Assembly (NCBI GenBank): GCA_002211745.1 | Contig: CP022114.1 | Location: forward strand, 1,116,001 to 1,180,000 | Reading direction: 5' to 3' | Origin: Kluyvera genomosp. 3 | GTDB taxonomy: Bacteria; Pseudomonadota; Gammaproteobacteria; Enterobacterales; Enterobacteriaceae | DNA: 64,000 nt | Shown here: piece after piece, positions 37,327 through 47,265 of the stretch | How the letters are laid out: every line of letters starts with the position of its first letter | Position numbering within the stretch: the stretch's first letter is position 1 | Program-made: the position numbers and the translations under genes | Notes under the pieces: model-generated | The model's input: only the letters and a program-made list of their open reading frames with translations | What the model was told of the DNA's origin: nothing | The model's database searches: none

Positions 37327-37743
37327 CTTCTTTGTTTAATTTACTAAACACGGTGATCGGAGATTAGCACTATAAAAGCGACATGTGCAGGGTTTTTTTA
37401 CTTCAGGGTTATAATGGCTAAACATGCTGGCTGAAAAGGCGGCGTGGGCGAGGGCAAAAAATCTGAATAAAGCCAGGTGTTATCACCGCTATTTATGGTG
37501 AAATCAAGGCCGGGTTACGATACTCTTCACTGGATTTGCGTTTTTATTTCGCAACTTACACATCTGTTCACATCAGCAGACTTATAATGACAGACAATGA
37601 ACGGCCTGCTGCGAAACAAAAAACAAAGCGTAACGGAACTTTACGAAAACCGGACACTCTAACCTTCTGCTTGCTCATAATGCAGTGTTGGAGTGGCATT
37701 CTGATTACGCATGGGAATAGGGTTTGGGGAGACATTACCTCGG
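37327..37743 (+). promoter_or_regulatory. nadB-rpoE intergenic and rpoE leader
   Basis: 417 bp without a recognised gene. It contains the sigma-E promoter given separately and an overlapping reading frame 37587-37778 (starts MTDNERPAAKQKTKRN, runs 35 bases into rpoE), which may relate to the RseD leader peptide known in E. coli; I could not confirm identity. The rest is A/T-rich. Confidence 0.5.
37635..37662 (+). promoter_or_regulatory. Sigma-E-dependent autoregulatory promoter of rpoE
   Basis: GGAACTT, a 16-bp gap and TCTAA match the sigma-E consensus (GGAACTT-N15/16-TCTRA), about 80 bp before the rpoE start, where E. coli has its autoregulated promoter. Confidence 0.88.
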
Positions 37744-38318
37744 ATGAGCGAGCAGTTAACGGACCAGGTCCTGGTTGAACGGGTCCAGAAAGGAGATCAG
37801 AAAGCTTTTAACCTTCTGGTAGTACGCTACCAGCATAAGGTCGCGAGCCTGGTTTCCCGCTATGTGCCATCCGGCGACGTGCCGGATGTCGTACAAGAGT
37901 CTTTTATTAAGGCCTATCGTGCGCTGGATTCTTTCCGGGGAGATAGTGCTTTCTATACGTGGCTGTACCGCATTGCGGTGAATACGGCTAAAAATTACCT
38001 GGTTGCTCAGGGCGTCGTCCGCCGTCCAGCGATGTGGACGCGAACGAGGCCGAAAACTTTGAAAGCGGCGGCGCTTTGAAAGAAATTTCGAACCCTGAGA
38101 ACTTAATGTTGTCAGAAGAACTGAGACAGATTGTTTTTCGCACCATTGAAGCGCTTCCGGAAGATTTACGCATGGCAATTACCTTGCGGGAGCTCGATGG
38201 CCTAAGCTATGAAGAGATAGCGGTCATTATGGATTGTCCGGTAGGTACGGTTCGTTCACGTATCTTCCGTGCGCGAGAAGCTATCGATAATAAAGTTCAA
38301 CCGCTTATCAGGCGTTGA
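37744..38318 (+). CDS. rpoE: RNA polymerase sigma-E factor, one break
   Basis: Extracytoplasmic-stress sigma factor; about 191 aa repaired. Start MSEQLTDQVLVERVQKGDQ. Region 2 (VVRYQHKVASLVSRYVPS, DVVQESFIKAYRALDSFRG) and region 4 (ALPEDLRMAITLRELDGLSY, CPVGTVRSRIFRAREAI) are intact. One G is missing at 38010-38012 in the linker (LVAQGRRPPSSDVDANEAE). First gene of rpoE-rseA-rseB-rseC; held inactive by RseA. Confidence 0.97.
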
Positions 38319-38349
38319 CGGAAGCGGGATACTGGAAAAGGTATTAGGC

Positions 38350-38997
38350 ATGCAGAAAGAACAACTTTCCGCCTTAATGGATGGTGAAACGCTGGATAAA
38401 GAACTGTTAACTGAGTTAACACGTTCCACAGAGTTGCAGAAAACCTGGGAGAGCTATCACCTCATTCGTGACTCGCTGCGCGGCGAAACGAGTGAAGTCC
38501 TTCATTTTGATATCTCCTCTCGCGTGATGGCCGCCATCGAAAATGAGCCCGTTCGTATACCGACTGCGCCGCTCATTCCTGAAGCCCAGCCAGCACCTCA
38601 TCAATGGCAGAAAATGCCGTTCTGGAACAAGGTCCGTCCATGGGCCAGCTCGCTCACCCAAATGGGCGTGGCGGCTTGCGTATCACTGGCTGTTATTGTC
38701 GGCGTTCAGCACTATAATGGGCAACCAGATTCCTCTCAACCTGAGTCACCGGTATTTAACACGCTGCCGATGATGGGCAAAGCCAGCCCGGTTAGCCTGG
38801 GCGTTCCTTCGGACGCGTCGGCGGGTAACGGTCAGCAGCAGGTTCAGGAACAGCGTCGTCGTATTAATGCTATGCTGCAGGACTATGAATTGCAGCGTCG
38901 CTTGCATTCAGAACAGCTTCAGTTTGAGCAGGCACAAACTCAGCAGGCTGCTGTTCAGGTGCCAGGCTATCAAACTTTAGGAACGCAATCGCAGTAA
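38350..38997 (+). CDS. rseA: Anti-sigma-E factor RseA
   Basis: Inner-membrane protein (215 aa) binding RpoE with its cytoplasmic N-domain (MQKEQLSALMDGETLDKELL). One membrane helix at about residues 100-118 (MGVAACVSLAVIVGVQHY), then a periplasmic part binding RseB. It is cut by DegS and then RseP in envelope stress. Intact; its last base is the first base of rseB (TAATG). Confidence 0.97.
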   Translation: MQKEQLSALMDGETLDKELLTELTRSTELQKTWESYHLIRDSLRGETSEVLHFDISSRVMAAIENEPVRIPTAPLIPEAQPAPHQWQKMPFWNKVRPWASSLTQMGVAACVSLAVIVGVQHYNGQPDSSQPESPVFNTLPMMGKASPVSLGVPSDASAGNGQQQVQEQRRRINAMLQDYELQRRLHSEQLQFEQAQTQQAAVQVPGYQTLGTQSQ

Positions 38998-39948
38998 TGA
39001 AGCAACTTTGGTGTGCCATGTCACTTGTGGCTGGTAGCCTGTTCTTCTCCGCAAACGCCTCGGCTGATGTATCGTCCGGGCGTTGTTGCAGGAAATGAAT
39101 CTGGCCAGTCAGTCACTCAACTACGAGCTGTCGTTCGTCAGCATCAATAAATCCGGCGTGGAATCGTTACGCTATCGTCACGTGCGTCTGAACGGTCAGC
39201 CGCTGGCGGAGCTGTTGCAAATGGACGGTCCGCGTCGCGCGGTGGTCCAGCGCGGTAACGAGATCAGCTATTTTGAACCGGGTCTCGATCCCTTCACGCT
39301 GAACGGCGACTACATTGTCGACTCCTTGCCTTCGCTGGTCTATACCGATTTCAAACGTCTGGCGCCTTACTACGACTTTATCTCCGTCGGGCGTACGCGT
39401 ATTGCCGATCGCATGTGCGACGTGATTCGCGTTGTGGCGCGAGACGGCACGCGCTACAGCTATATCGTCTGGGTTGATTCCGAAAGCAAACTGCCGATGC
39501 GCGTCGATCTGCTTGACCGCGATGGCGAAACGCTGGAGCAATTCCGGGTGATTGCTGTCACCACCGGCGATCAGGTCAGAGGCACGATGCAGAACCTGGC
39601 GAAGGCTAACCTGCCGCCGCAGCTCTCTGTGCCGACCAACAACAATGTTGATCTGAATTGGTCCGCTGGCTGGGTGCCGCAGGGCTTTAAAGAGATTTCC
39701 AGCAGCCGCCGCACGTTGCCGAGCGTTGATAGCCGGTCGAGTCGCGCCTGTTCTCCGATGGGCTCTTTAGCTTCTCAATTAACATCAATCGCGCCACAGC
39801 CAACAGCAGCGATCAAATGCTGCGTACCGGACGCCGGACGGTGAGCACCACGGTGCATAACCAGGCTGAAATCACCATCGTTGGCGAACTGCCGCCGCAA
39901 ACCGCGAAGCGGGTCGCAGACGGTATTCAATTCAAGGGCGCGCAATGA
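38997..39948 (+). CDS. rseB: Sigma-E regulatory protein RseB, two breaks
   Basis: Periplasmic protein that shields RseA from DegS; about 318 aa repaired. Signal peptide MKQLWCAMSLVAGSLFFSAN with cleavage after ASA. LolA-like domain with FDFI-type strands (LLQMDGPRRAVVQRGNEISY, YDFISVGRTRIADRMCDVI). Breaks at 39078-39080 (SSGALLQEM) and 39733 (SVDSPVESRLFSDG). The stop overlaps the rseC start. Confidence 0.95.
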
Positions 39949-40419
39949 TTAAAGAGTGGGCCACCGTTATCGCGTGGGACAACGGCCTGGCGCAGGTCAG
40001 CTGCGATGTGAAAGCCTCTTGCAACAGCTGCGCCTCGCGCGCGGGCTGCGGCAGCCGGGTGCTTAATAAGTTAGGCCCGCAAACCACCCACACCATCACT
40101 GTACCGAGTGCGGAACCGCTGGTGGCGGGCAAAAGGTCGAGTTGGGCATTACCGAAAGCAGCCTGTTGGGTTCCGCGATGCTGGTATATATGTCTCCGCT
40201 GCTCGGTTTGTTTGTGGTCGCGGCGCTATTTCAGGTGCTGTTCGGCACCGATATCGCCGCGCTGTGTGGTGCGGTGCTGGGCGGTGTCGGTGGATTTCTT
40301 ATTGCGAAAGGGTTTTCACCACGCCTTGCCGCGCGGCAAACCTGGCAGCCGGTCATCATCAGCGTGGGGCTTCCCCCGACCTGATTCGCACGGCATCTTC
40401 ATCTGAAATGAGCCAGTGA
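39945..40419 (+). CDS. rseC: SoxR-reducing / sigma-E regulator RseC, two breaks
   Basis: Inner-membrane protein (about 158 aa) with a cysteine cluster CDVKASCNSCASRAGCGSR at residues 19-37, then two membrane helices (SAMLVYMSPLLGLFVVAALF; AALCGAVLGGVGGFLIA). Breaks at 40127-40129 (LVAGQKVELGITESS) and 40373-40377; the repaired end reads DLIRTASSSEMSQ. In E. coli it also takes part in reducing SoxR. Last gene of the operon. Confidence 0.93.
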
Positions 40420-40439
40420 TTACACTGGCTTTATTTTTT
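40411..40439 (+). terminator. Terminator of rpoE-rseABC
   Basis: AGCCAGTG-ATTA-CACTGGCT followed by TTATTTTTT; the left arm is inside the last codons of rseC. Confidence 0.85.
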
Positions 40440-40590
40440 GGAACGCTCCTCGCAGGAAGCGCTATGCTTGCGGGAAGAGCATTTCCTGGTTGCGCGGTTG
40501 TAGTGTAGAATGCGGCGTTTTCGAACGACAACAATGTCAGGCTCCGTACCGCGGCCTCAAAGTATCCGTAAGGCATAAATATTTTAATAT

Positions 40591-40659
40591 ATGAAGAATA
40601 TACGTAACTTCTCCATCATTGCACATATCGATAATCGCAACAAAGACACCCGCCGCTAA
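40591..40659 (+). pseudogene. lepA: lepA 5' fragment cut by prophage insertion
   Basis: ATG AAG AAT ATA... reads MKNIRNFSIIAHID, the exact start of elongation factor 4 (LepA), then leaves the family (family continues HGKSTL) and ends after NRNKDTRR with TAA at 40657. The remaining lepA should be found past the other prophage end, outside the window, joined to phage DNA that rebuilds a start. The fragment keeps the native lepA upstream region and may be transcribed as a 22-codon ORF. Confidence 0.9.
40600..40635 (+). other. Probable attL of the lepA-integrated prophage
   Basis: Host sequence is recognisable up to about CACATATCGA (40621-40631), where LepA similarity stops; the attachment core must lie in or just before this. 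Gifsy-1 of Salmonella uses a short core at the 5' end of lepA. The core length cannot be set without the attR copy. Confidence 0.75.
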
Positions 40660-40760
40660 CCCCGACAAAAACCTCGTAAGATCCCGTCAAATCAGCTTTC
40701 ACAAAAATTATACTGGTTGCATGTACAGTCAACCTGCGACATCATAAGCCAAGGTTTTTG

Positions 40761-40820
40761 TGTCCACCAGTGCGTCCATATTCTATGATGGACACAGAGC
40801 CTCCCGTTCTGATGGACACA
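40761..40820. repeat. Repeated TGTCCA / TGGACA elements before int
   Basis: TGTCCACC at 40761 and GTCCAT at 40774 face two direct copies of GATGGACACA at 40787-40796 and 40811-40820 (24 bp apart). They lie between attL and the int start. Candidate arm-type integrase or Xis sites; inference from position only. Confidence 0.5.
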
Positions 40821-40834
40821 CGCAGAGAAAAACC

Positions 40835-42063
40835 ATGGCTATTTCCGATAGTTATCTAAAGTCGTGCCTCGGGCGCGAACGTGAAAAAGTTGAAGAGAAG
40901 GCAGACCGAGACGGCCTGTGGGTTCGCATTTCCAAAAAGGGGGCGGTTACCTTCTTTTACCGCTTCCGCTTCCTGGGCAAGCAAGACAAAATGACGATTG
41001 GCAGCTACCCGGAGTTTGGTCTTAAAGCTGCGCGTGACGAAGTGGCGAAGTGGTCGGCTATTCTTGCTCGCGGCGAAAATCCACGGATCCGACAAAGTCT
41101 CGACAAAGCCAAAATTAACAGCCAGTACACGTTTGAGGAACTATTCCGCGAATGGTACTCCATGGTTTGCATCCAGAAAGAAACGGCTGACCAGATTCTG
41201 CGCTCATTCGAACTTCATGTTTTCCCCAAGCTCGGCAGATATCCCGCGCATCAGCTTACGCTGCACAACTGGCTCACTGTTCTTGACCGGCTTGCGGAAG
41301 GGTACTCTGAGATCACCCGCCGGGTAATCAGCAATGGTCGGCAATGCTATTCATGGGCGGTGAAGCGCCAGTTGCTGGAGGTGAACCCGTTATCTGAATT
41401 GTCCGGGCGCGATTTTGGCATCCAGAAAAAAATGGGTGAACGAACCCTGGACCGTAAAGAGATGGCGCTTGTCTGGCGAGCCATTGAGGATTCCCGGCTA
41501 ATTGAGCGGAATAAAATTCTCTATAAATTATGTCTGGTGTGGGCATGTAGGGTGGGTGAACTCCGTAAGGCCGAAGTGACGCACTTTGATTTTGAAGAAG
41601 GGATCTGGACCGTACCGTGGGAGAACCACAAAACAGGCAGGAAAACTAAAAAGCCAATTCTTCGCCCGATCATTCCTGAAATGCTACCAATGTTGCAGCG
41701 GGCGATCGCGCTGGCACCGGGCCGCTTTATTTTCTCGAAGTATGAAGACAGGCCAATGAGCGAATGCTTCCACATGAGCATCAGCAGTAACCTGGTGAAG
41801 TTCATGCTCAAGGCATATAACGAACAGATCCCCACTTCACTGTGCATGACCTGCGCCGGACGGCGAGAACGAATTTTTCTGAACTCACAGATCCTCATAT
41901 CGCCGAGATAATGCTCGGCCATAAACTACCTGGTGTGTGGTCGGTGTACGATAAGCACACCTATATCGAGGAAATGAGAGAGGCATACGGCAGGTGGTGG
42001 GCCCGATTGATGAGCATCATCGAGCCCGATGTTTTGGAATTCACGCCGCGTCAGACCGGATAA
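40835..42063 (+). CDS. int: Tyrosine-recombinase integrase (P4/DUF4102 type), one break
   Basis: Catalyses prophage integration and excision at lepA; about 409 aa repaired. Start MAISDSYLKSCLGREREKVE. N-terminal arm-binding DUF4102 domain (WVRISKKGAVTFFYRFRF, LKAARDEVAKWSAIL), core-binding domain, and catalytic residues Arg in ACRVGELRKAEV, HxxR in HDLRRTART, GH in MLGHK, and nucleophile Tyr in WSVYDKHTY. One C is missing at 41830-41833 (IPHFTVHDLRR). Transcribed away from attL; the 3' end overlaps the convergent xis-like gene. Confidence 0.93.
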
Positions 42064-42325
42064 GCCGACCCCTGTTATCGCGAGGCAAGTTCAGGTGAGA
42101 CATAGGGCGGCGAACAGGACGCGACATTTCCCGGCGCTGCCATTCTTCGACTTTGGTTTTTAGCCACTTATTGGATCCGCCCATGTATGCGCAGTCAGGC
42201 TCCGGGAATGGGTTGCTGTTACGCGGGCGCTTCCGGTAGCGATCAAGCGTTCTCGACGAAATCCTTAATTGTTCGCAAATTTCGCGGGTGTTCATCAGCT
42301 CAAATTTGTTAGTAGCTTTGCTCAT
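42041..42325 (-). CDS. Probable excisionase / AlpA-like DNA-binding protein
   Basis: About 94 aa. Start at the second of two adjacent ATGs, placed 6 bases from GGAG; a longer TTG-start frame exists. MNTREICEQLRISSRTLDRYRKR is an AlpA/MerR-type winged helix, followed by WLKTKVEEWQRREMSRPVRR. It is adjacent and convergent to int, the usual place for Xis. Identity as Xis is inferred from position and fold. Confidence 0.65.
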   Translation of the reverse strand: MSKATNKFELMNTREICEQLRISSRTLDRYRKRPRNSNPFPEPDCAYMGGSNKWLKTKVEEWQRREMSRPVRRPMSHLNLPRDNRGRLIRSDAA

Positions 42326-42366
42326 CATTTTCTCCAGTGGCCCTGTCCGGGCCATTTCAGTATTAA

Positions 42367-42609
42367 TCAATTCACCTGGCCCGGCAGCGAACGCAGCCGA
42401 CGCATCCCGGTCATCGCAGTGGCTACATAGCTTCGACTACGGTTGACTACTTCCACCCAGACCTTCACGCCTTCAACCCGCACCGTGTACGTTTCTTTCA
42501 TTTTGCTGCGACCGTAGTCGCCGTAGCGCTCCTGATGCGTAGCCAGGGCGATGGCGCATGCCTGGCGAGCGAGCGGGGATTGTTTACTGCCGCGGTTGAT
42601 TAGCTTCAT
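42367..42609 (-). CDS. DUF4060 prophage protein
   Basis: 80 aa, MKLINRGSKQSPLARQACAI and YGDYGRSKMKETYTVRVEGV, ending LPGQVN. The pattern fits the DUF4060 family of enteric lambdoid prophages, function unknown. It overlaps the gene upstream by 4 bp in the leftward operon. Confidence 0.7.
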   Translation of the reverse strand: MKLINRGSKQSPLARQACAIALATHQERYGDYGRSKMKETYTVRVEGVKVWVEVVNRSRSYVATAMTGMRRLRSLPGQVN

Positions 42610-43028
42610 GCTCTGGCCCTCCGAACGCAGCGGTTACGCTGAGAGGCGATCAGGGCAACACCAGTGACCGTTTTCTGGAGGCGGGATAACTCTGCCCAAA
42701 CGGTCGCTGCCCGGCGCCACAATCCGCGCTTTTCCAGTTGCGTAGCAGTCGCCTGCAGTTGCCGTAACTGGCCGTGTTCTGTCGGCTCCGGTGCTGGTCC
42801 GTTTACCAGTTCGTCGGCATACCAGTCGCTTACGACGAAATTGTGAATACGGCCATCGACGGTATTTCGGGTGCGGATAATCATGCCGCTTTCCGTCATC
42901 ACGCCGATAACGTAGCGCGTAGCCCGGTCGGTAAGGCAAAGCGCTTCACTGATTTGTGCGGGACAGGCCTGCGGATTTTCGAGCAGGTAATGAGCGACCG
43001 CTTTCTGACGTTCAAATTTATCTACCAT
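42606..43028 (-). CDS. Winged-helix plus PerC-like protein
   Basis: 140 aa with start MVDKFERQKAVAHYLLENPQ. Residues 1-60 resemble a winged helix (ACPAQISEALCLTDRATRYV IG split as seen), and the end (LEKRGLWRRAATVWAELSRL) resembles the PerC regulator motif. Possibly a phage regulator; role unknown. Leftward early operon. Confidence 0.55.
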   Translation of the reverse strand: MVDKFERQKAVAHYLLENPQACPAQISEALCLTDRATRYVIGVMTESGMIIRTRNTVDGRIHNFVVSDWYADELVNGPAPEPTEHGQLRQLQATATQLEKRGLWRRAATVWAELSRLQKTVTGVALIASQRNRCVRRARA

Positions 43029-43062
43029 GCTGATAATTCGGCCCCAGCCGGGCCGACCTCCG

Positions 43063-44147
43063 TTAGCCAACGTATTCCGGTTTCATGTCGTCGAGCGTTA
43101 CGCGGAACTGCTCGTACACTTCATCGCCCAGGTGACGGCGCGCTGCGGTGAGTGTTGCTTCTGCCTTCGTAAACAAATCGGCTGCGTCCGGTTCGCCGGC
43201 AGACGGCAGGGAGTTAATCGTTGCCTCGATTTTGTTCCGAGCATTCACTCGGTGATATCGCTGCGTGGCTTTGTTCTTTAGTTCGGTGAACAGTGCTGAG
43301 CCCAAAGTCGCCTTGGCCTGGTTGATGTCTTCGCCCACGGCTTTCGCTGCGTCGATATCCTCGGCGGCATCAATCCGGTCCCGGAATTCGTCAGCGATCG
43401 CGTCAACATTCACTGCGGATTCACGCGCGCTGCTGGTGGTTGAAATTGTGTCACCTGCAATTTCAGCTACGCTCACCCTTTGTGCATTCCCTGGATTAAT
43501 AACCTTTTCTTCTCGATCTTCGACTTCATCAGCGCTGTAAACACCTAGAATCACATCCGGACAGTACAGGCGGGCCCAGCGTTTAACAGCGAGATATGCG
43601 AGTTGCTGGCGCGGATCGCTTGCCCAAAGTGTCGAGTTGCGAACCTGAGCTTGCGAGAGCATGAGTACCAATTCGCGTGGCTCATCTTCTCCTTTCATCG
43701 TGGCCCACACTCTCACGCCAACACCAGACTCATCCCGCAGATCCCAACCGGGCGCGATGTACTTGTTGCCTTTCGTGCTGGTCTTTTCTACAAATCGGCC
43801 AATGATGTTTTCCCATGGACCAAACCAGTCGTAATGGAGGCGATCTTTAGTGGGGACATCTTGGTAATGACGGCATTAACCAGTTGCGCTTCGTAGCCCA
43901 ATGCGCCGCTAACAATATGGGTCTTCTGAGCGACGGCGAACGGGTCCATGCCCCATCGAGCAGCCTGCATGACCACAGCCATGCAAGCATCAGGTTTCCC
44001 GCGGAAGTGGTCAGGCACGAACGCACCACTGTTAGCCATCACGGCCGACAAGGTGCGCAGGCGGTCAAAGAGTTCTCCATTGGTCAAAATGGAAATGTTG
44101 TCGATCATTTGCGTCTTGTTTTCGTTGGTAGTAATCACGGTAGACAT
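43063..44147 (-). CDS. recT: RecT-family single-strand annealing protein, one break
   Basis: Pairs complementary single strands in phage recombination together with RecE; about 361 aa repaired. Start MSTVITTNENKTQMIDN (second ATG, 8 bases from AAGGGGA). Core motifs ACMAVVMQAARWGMDPFAVA, IVSGALGYEAQLVNAVI, HYDWFGPWENIIGRF and DPRQQLAYLAVKRWARLYCPDVI. One C is missing near 43851 (KMSPTKDRLHYDW). The tail of about 130 residues is helical and charged. Confidence 0.9.
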
Positions 44148-44158
44148 GTTCATTCCCC

Positions 44159-47124
44159 TTATGCCTGAGTACGCAGCGCTTCAAGGCGGCGTTGGTCGAA
44201 GTCGTTCAGTTCATCGGTGTAATCAGCGGTGATCGGCGCTGGCCACTCGCCAGTATCAAAGCCGGTCGCGATAGCGCGCATCGCCTTGCGGTACTCCAGC
44301 ATGCCCAGTTCCAGCAGCTCGGTAGATGCTTCAATAATGGCGATCCAGTGGTAGTTCTCGTCTTTGTTGACGAAAATCCAGAAGAACTGGTCAAGAGCTG
44401 CGGTTTCGCAGTACATCGCTGCGCTCAGGTGGTAGTCGCGATCGATAATTTCCCGGTGCAGCCTGGCGCGCAGACCTTCCTGCTTCACGTTCCACATGCT
44501 GATGGTTTTCAGGTCGGCGCCGATGCGCACACCGTCTAGGTCGATTTCCAGATCCGGGCGTACACGGACTTCCAGCCCGGTTTCGTCGTCGAACCCGAAA
44601 TAACTCACCTCAACAGCGCGGCTTGGGTGCGTTAGCAGCTTGCCGGCGGTAGGGTGGTTCAGCAGCGCTTTCTGGATGGCCAGCGCGGTGCTCAGCTGCT
44701 GGCGGGTGACCAGCACTTTGCCTTCCGGGTTTTCGCGCCATGCGTCCAGCAGTTCGTCGGCGAACACGGCGCCCGGGTTAACAGACTTCACCGCCTGAAT
44801 CAGATCGGCCTTCGTGCCGGATACTTTGAGTGGCTGCGGTTTCTGTGCTTCCTGCGCCACCAGGTCAGGATTGATAATCGCCAGCTGCTCCAGCAGCGCG
44901 TCACGGCTACCGCTGGTTTTCACCTGCGGCGGCAGGGTGGCGTTGTATTCTTTGATGCAGGCTTTCATCGCCGCTGCGGTTTGCTTCTGACCGTCTTCAA
45001 TTCGCTGGAACTCCGCGGGCAGCGCCATGTAACTCTGTCCGGTTTCTTCAAGCGAAGCGCCGAGCGGCACCTGCGGCGGCGGGGTGGCGTTGTATTCTTC
45101 CAGCAACGCTTTGATGTCGTCGGCAGACAGCTGCGCCGGCAGGCTGGCGTTGTGCTCGTCGATAAAGGCGCGGATCGTTGCCGTCGTGGTAAACGCACCT
45201 TCCGGGATAACCGGTTCAACGCTGAATTCTGCATCCAGTTGTTCTGGTTGCAGCGCCAGCGCATGCACCAGGTTGCCCATGTCCAGCACCGGAGAGCGCT
45301 CTTTGACGATGGTCTTCTCCACGTGGCGGGCATTGAAGTACATCAGGGACACGCGCGCGTCTTTCACCTGCGTGGAGCTGATGCCGTTGGCGCCGTGGTA
45401 AACCTCGTTCGGCAGACCTTCATAGCGGCCAGGCTCAAAGAAAGCGGGGTACTCGTCAACTGGTGCTGGCTGCGGTTTCTCCGGCGCTTCGGTGGCTTCC
45501 TCCTGCGCGGTTTCGACTTCCGGCACGGATTGTTCGTCGCTCATTGAAGTCGCGCTGGCCAGACTCGGCGCGGCGGCGGCCAGAATCGCTGCTGCGTCTA
45601 CGGTATCTGTCTGCGGATCATCTTCCACAACACTTTCGCCTGCTGATACCGCATCGTTATCTTTGCTTTCGGCGCGCTCAGTCTCTTCCATCTGCACATC
45701 ACTGGTGGTTTCCTCGGTATTGGTTTGATGTAATTTTTCTTCAGCGGCGCGCTGGCGTACCTGGTCAACGACAGAAAGCGCTGGTTCCGGCTGCTCCCCA
45801 TCAGGCCATCGATGGAGAAAACTCCGTTGCCCATGTTGGCGATTTCTGGTTGTGGTTTGGTCAAGTCTTCATGCACCCACTTCGGATCCGTAGGGTCGCT
45901 GATACCCGGAACGAATTCCCCACGTTCGGCTGCCAGTCGGTGGCTTATCTCGTTTTCCCAGCTTTTTTCTGGAACGTGACCAGCTGCCGCCAGGGTTTCT
46001 TCGGTTGGGTGCTCGTGGTCGGATTCCGTCAGATTTGCGTTGATATAAGTCTGCAGACTGACCGGGAAGTGGTGAACGTTCTCGGCGGCGCCGCGAATGA
46101 GAGCGAAGATAGCAGCACGCGAGTAGTCCAGAATGCCAGCCGTTTTACGCAGCGCTTCAGACCACTCTTTGAACGGACTCTCTTTCTTACTGACGATCTC
46201 TTTTGCACGGCGGAAAACTCCACCAGGAACATCATGGATGTTGAAGTCCATTGGCAGAGTGGCCAGCGCAATTTCAATGTCCAGAGTGTCCAGCGTGTGG
46301 ATAAGGGTCGGGTTACGATCAGTCTTATTGCCGCCGCCAGCGTTGGTTTTAACGTCGGTGCGTTGAATAAGCGCCACGCGGTTACCTTTCTGCCACTCTT
46401 TGACCAGCAGCACGCGATCGAGGTGTTCGGTATTCACCCACGCTTTGACGAACTGGATCACAAGGTTTAGTTCGCTGCGCTTATCCTGCGGGAAAACCTT
46501 TTTCACCGCGTCGGTCAGTTTCCAGAGCGTCGGCATGTCGAATGCTTTAACTTCCGGGCAGTTCTCGACGGCCAGCAGCAGGTTCTGAACATAGGTGTTA
46601 TCCGTGTCCATTTCGAGACTGGCAAGGTGCGCGCGGGTTTCCTTGTTGATGTGCCATACGTGACCACCTTCGGCATTGAACTGAGCCAGCAGCTGAACGC
46701 GAAAGCCCATCGGCGCGATGTTGTCGAGCGTGTCGATAATTTTGCTGCCAGCTGAGTTTTCTTCCTCTTCCTGCTCTTCTTCAGTATCAGCACCTGTATC
46801 ATCAGAACCAGCTTCTTCCTGATGGAAGGAATCCTGCGGTGCCGCGCCAGCTTTCAGCTGCCAGGTGCGCTGGTCCTCGGCCAGTTCGTAGCGTTCGCAC
46901 CAGGTTAAATCAACAGTGTTTTCTTCCGGCAGGTCGTTAAATACCGGGAAATCGGTACGGACGGGCTTCATGTAGTCTTTGCCGCGGCCAGTTTCAATGC
47001 CAGCATCTTCCAGCGCGACGTCCAACATCAGCGCTGCGCGAGATTCGGTTTTTGCATCAATCCAGACAAAAGCATCAGGCTTTCCTGATTTTTGTGTGGC
47101 TCTGATAACAAATGGAAATTCCAT
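44159..47124 (-). CDS. recE: Exodeoxyribonuclease VIII (RecE-like), one break
   Basis: 5'-3' double-strand exonuclease acting with RecT; about 988 aa repaired, longer than E. coli RecE (866). Start MEFPFVIRATQKSGKPDAFV. Long N-terminal region of unknown role, an acidic stretch (DTGADTEEEQEEEENSAG), then the C-terminal nuclease domain: LDMGNLVHALALQPEQLDAE, VRPDLEIDLDGVRIGADLKT (metal ligands Asp and DxK) and YHLSAAMYCETAAL. A tandem EYNATLPPQV-like repeat sits in the linker. One G is missing at 45796-45799 (LMGEQPEPALSVVDQ). It ends 11 bp before recT. Confidence 0.9.
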
Positions 47125-47265
47125 GTTCAATCCTCTTTTTTGGATGTTAGAATCCCGGGCCATTGATAGCGCCCATTGGGTGTGTTCATTGGTTTTTGAA
47201 AATCTCCGGTGTAACTTTGGTCGGAAGCACCGGACGTACAGGCCCGCCTTGCGCGGGTTTTTACG

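Noticed and set aside
37587-37778. Calling the overlapping frame rseD
   Set aside because: Length and start position relative to the sigma-E promoter do not match what I know of E. coli RseD; kept only as an observation.
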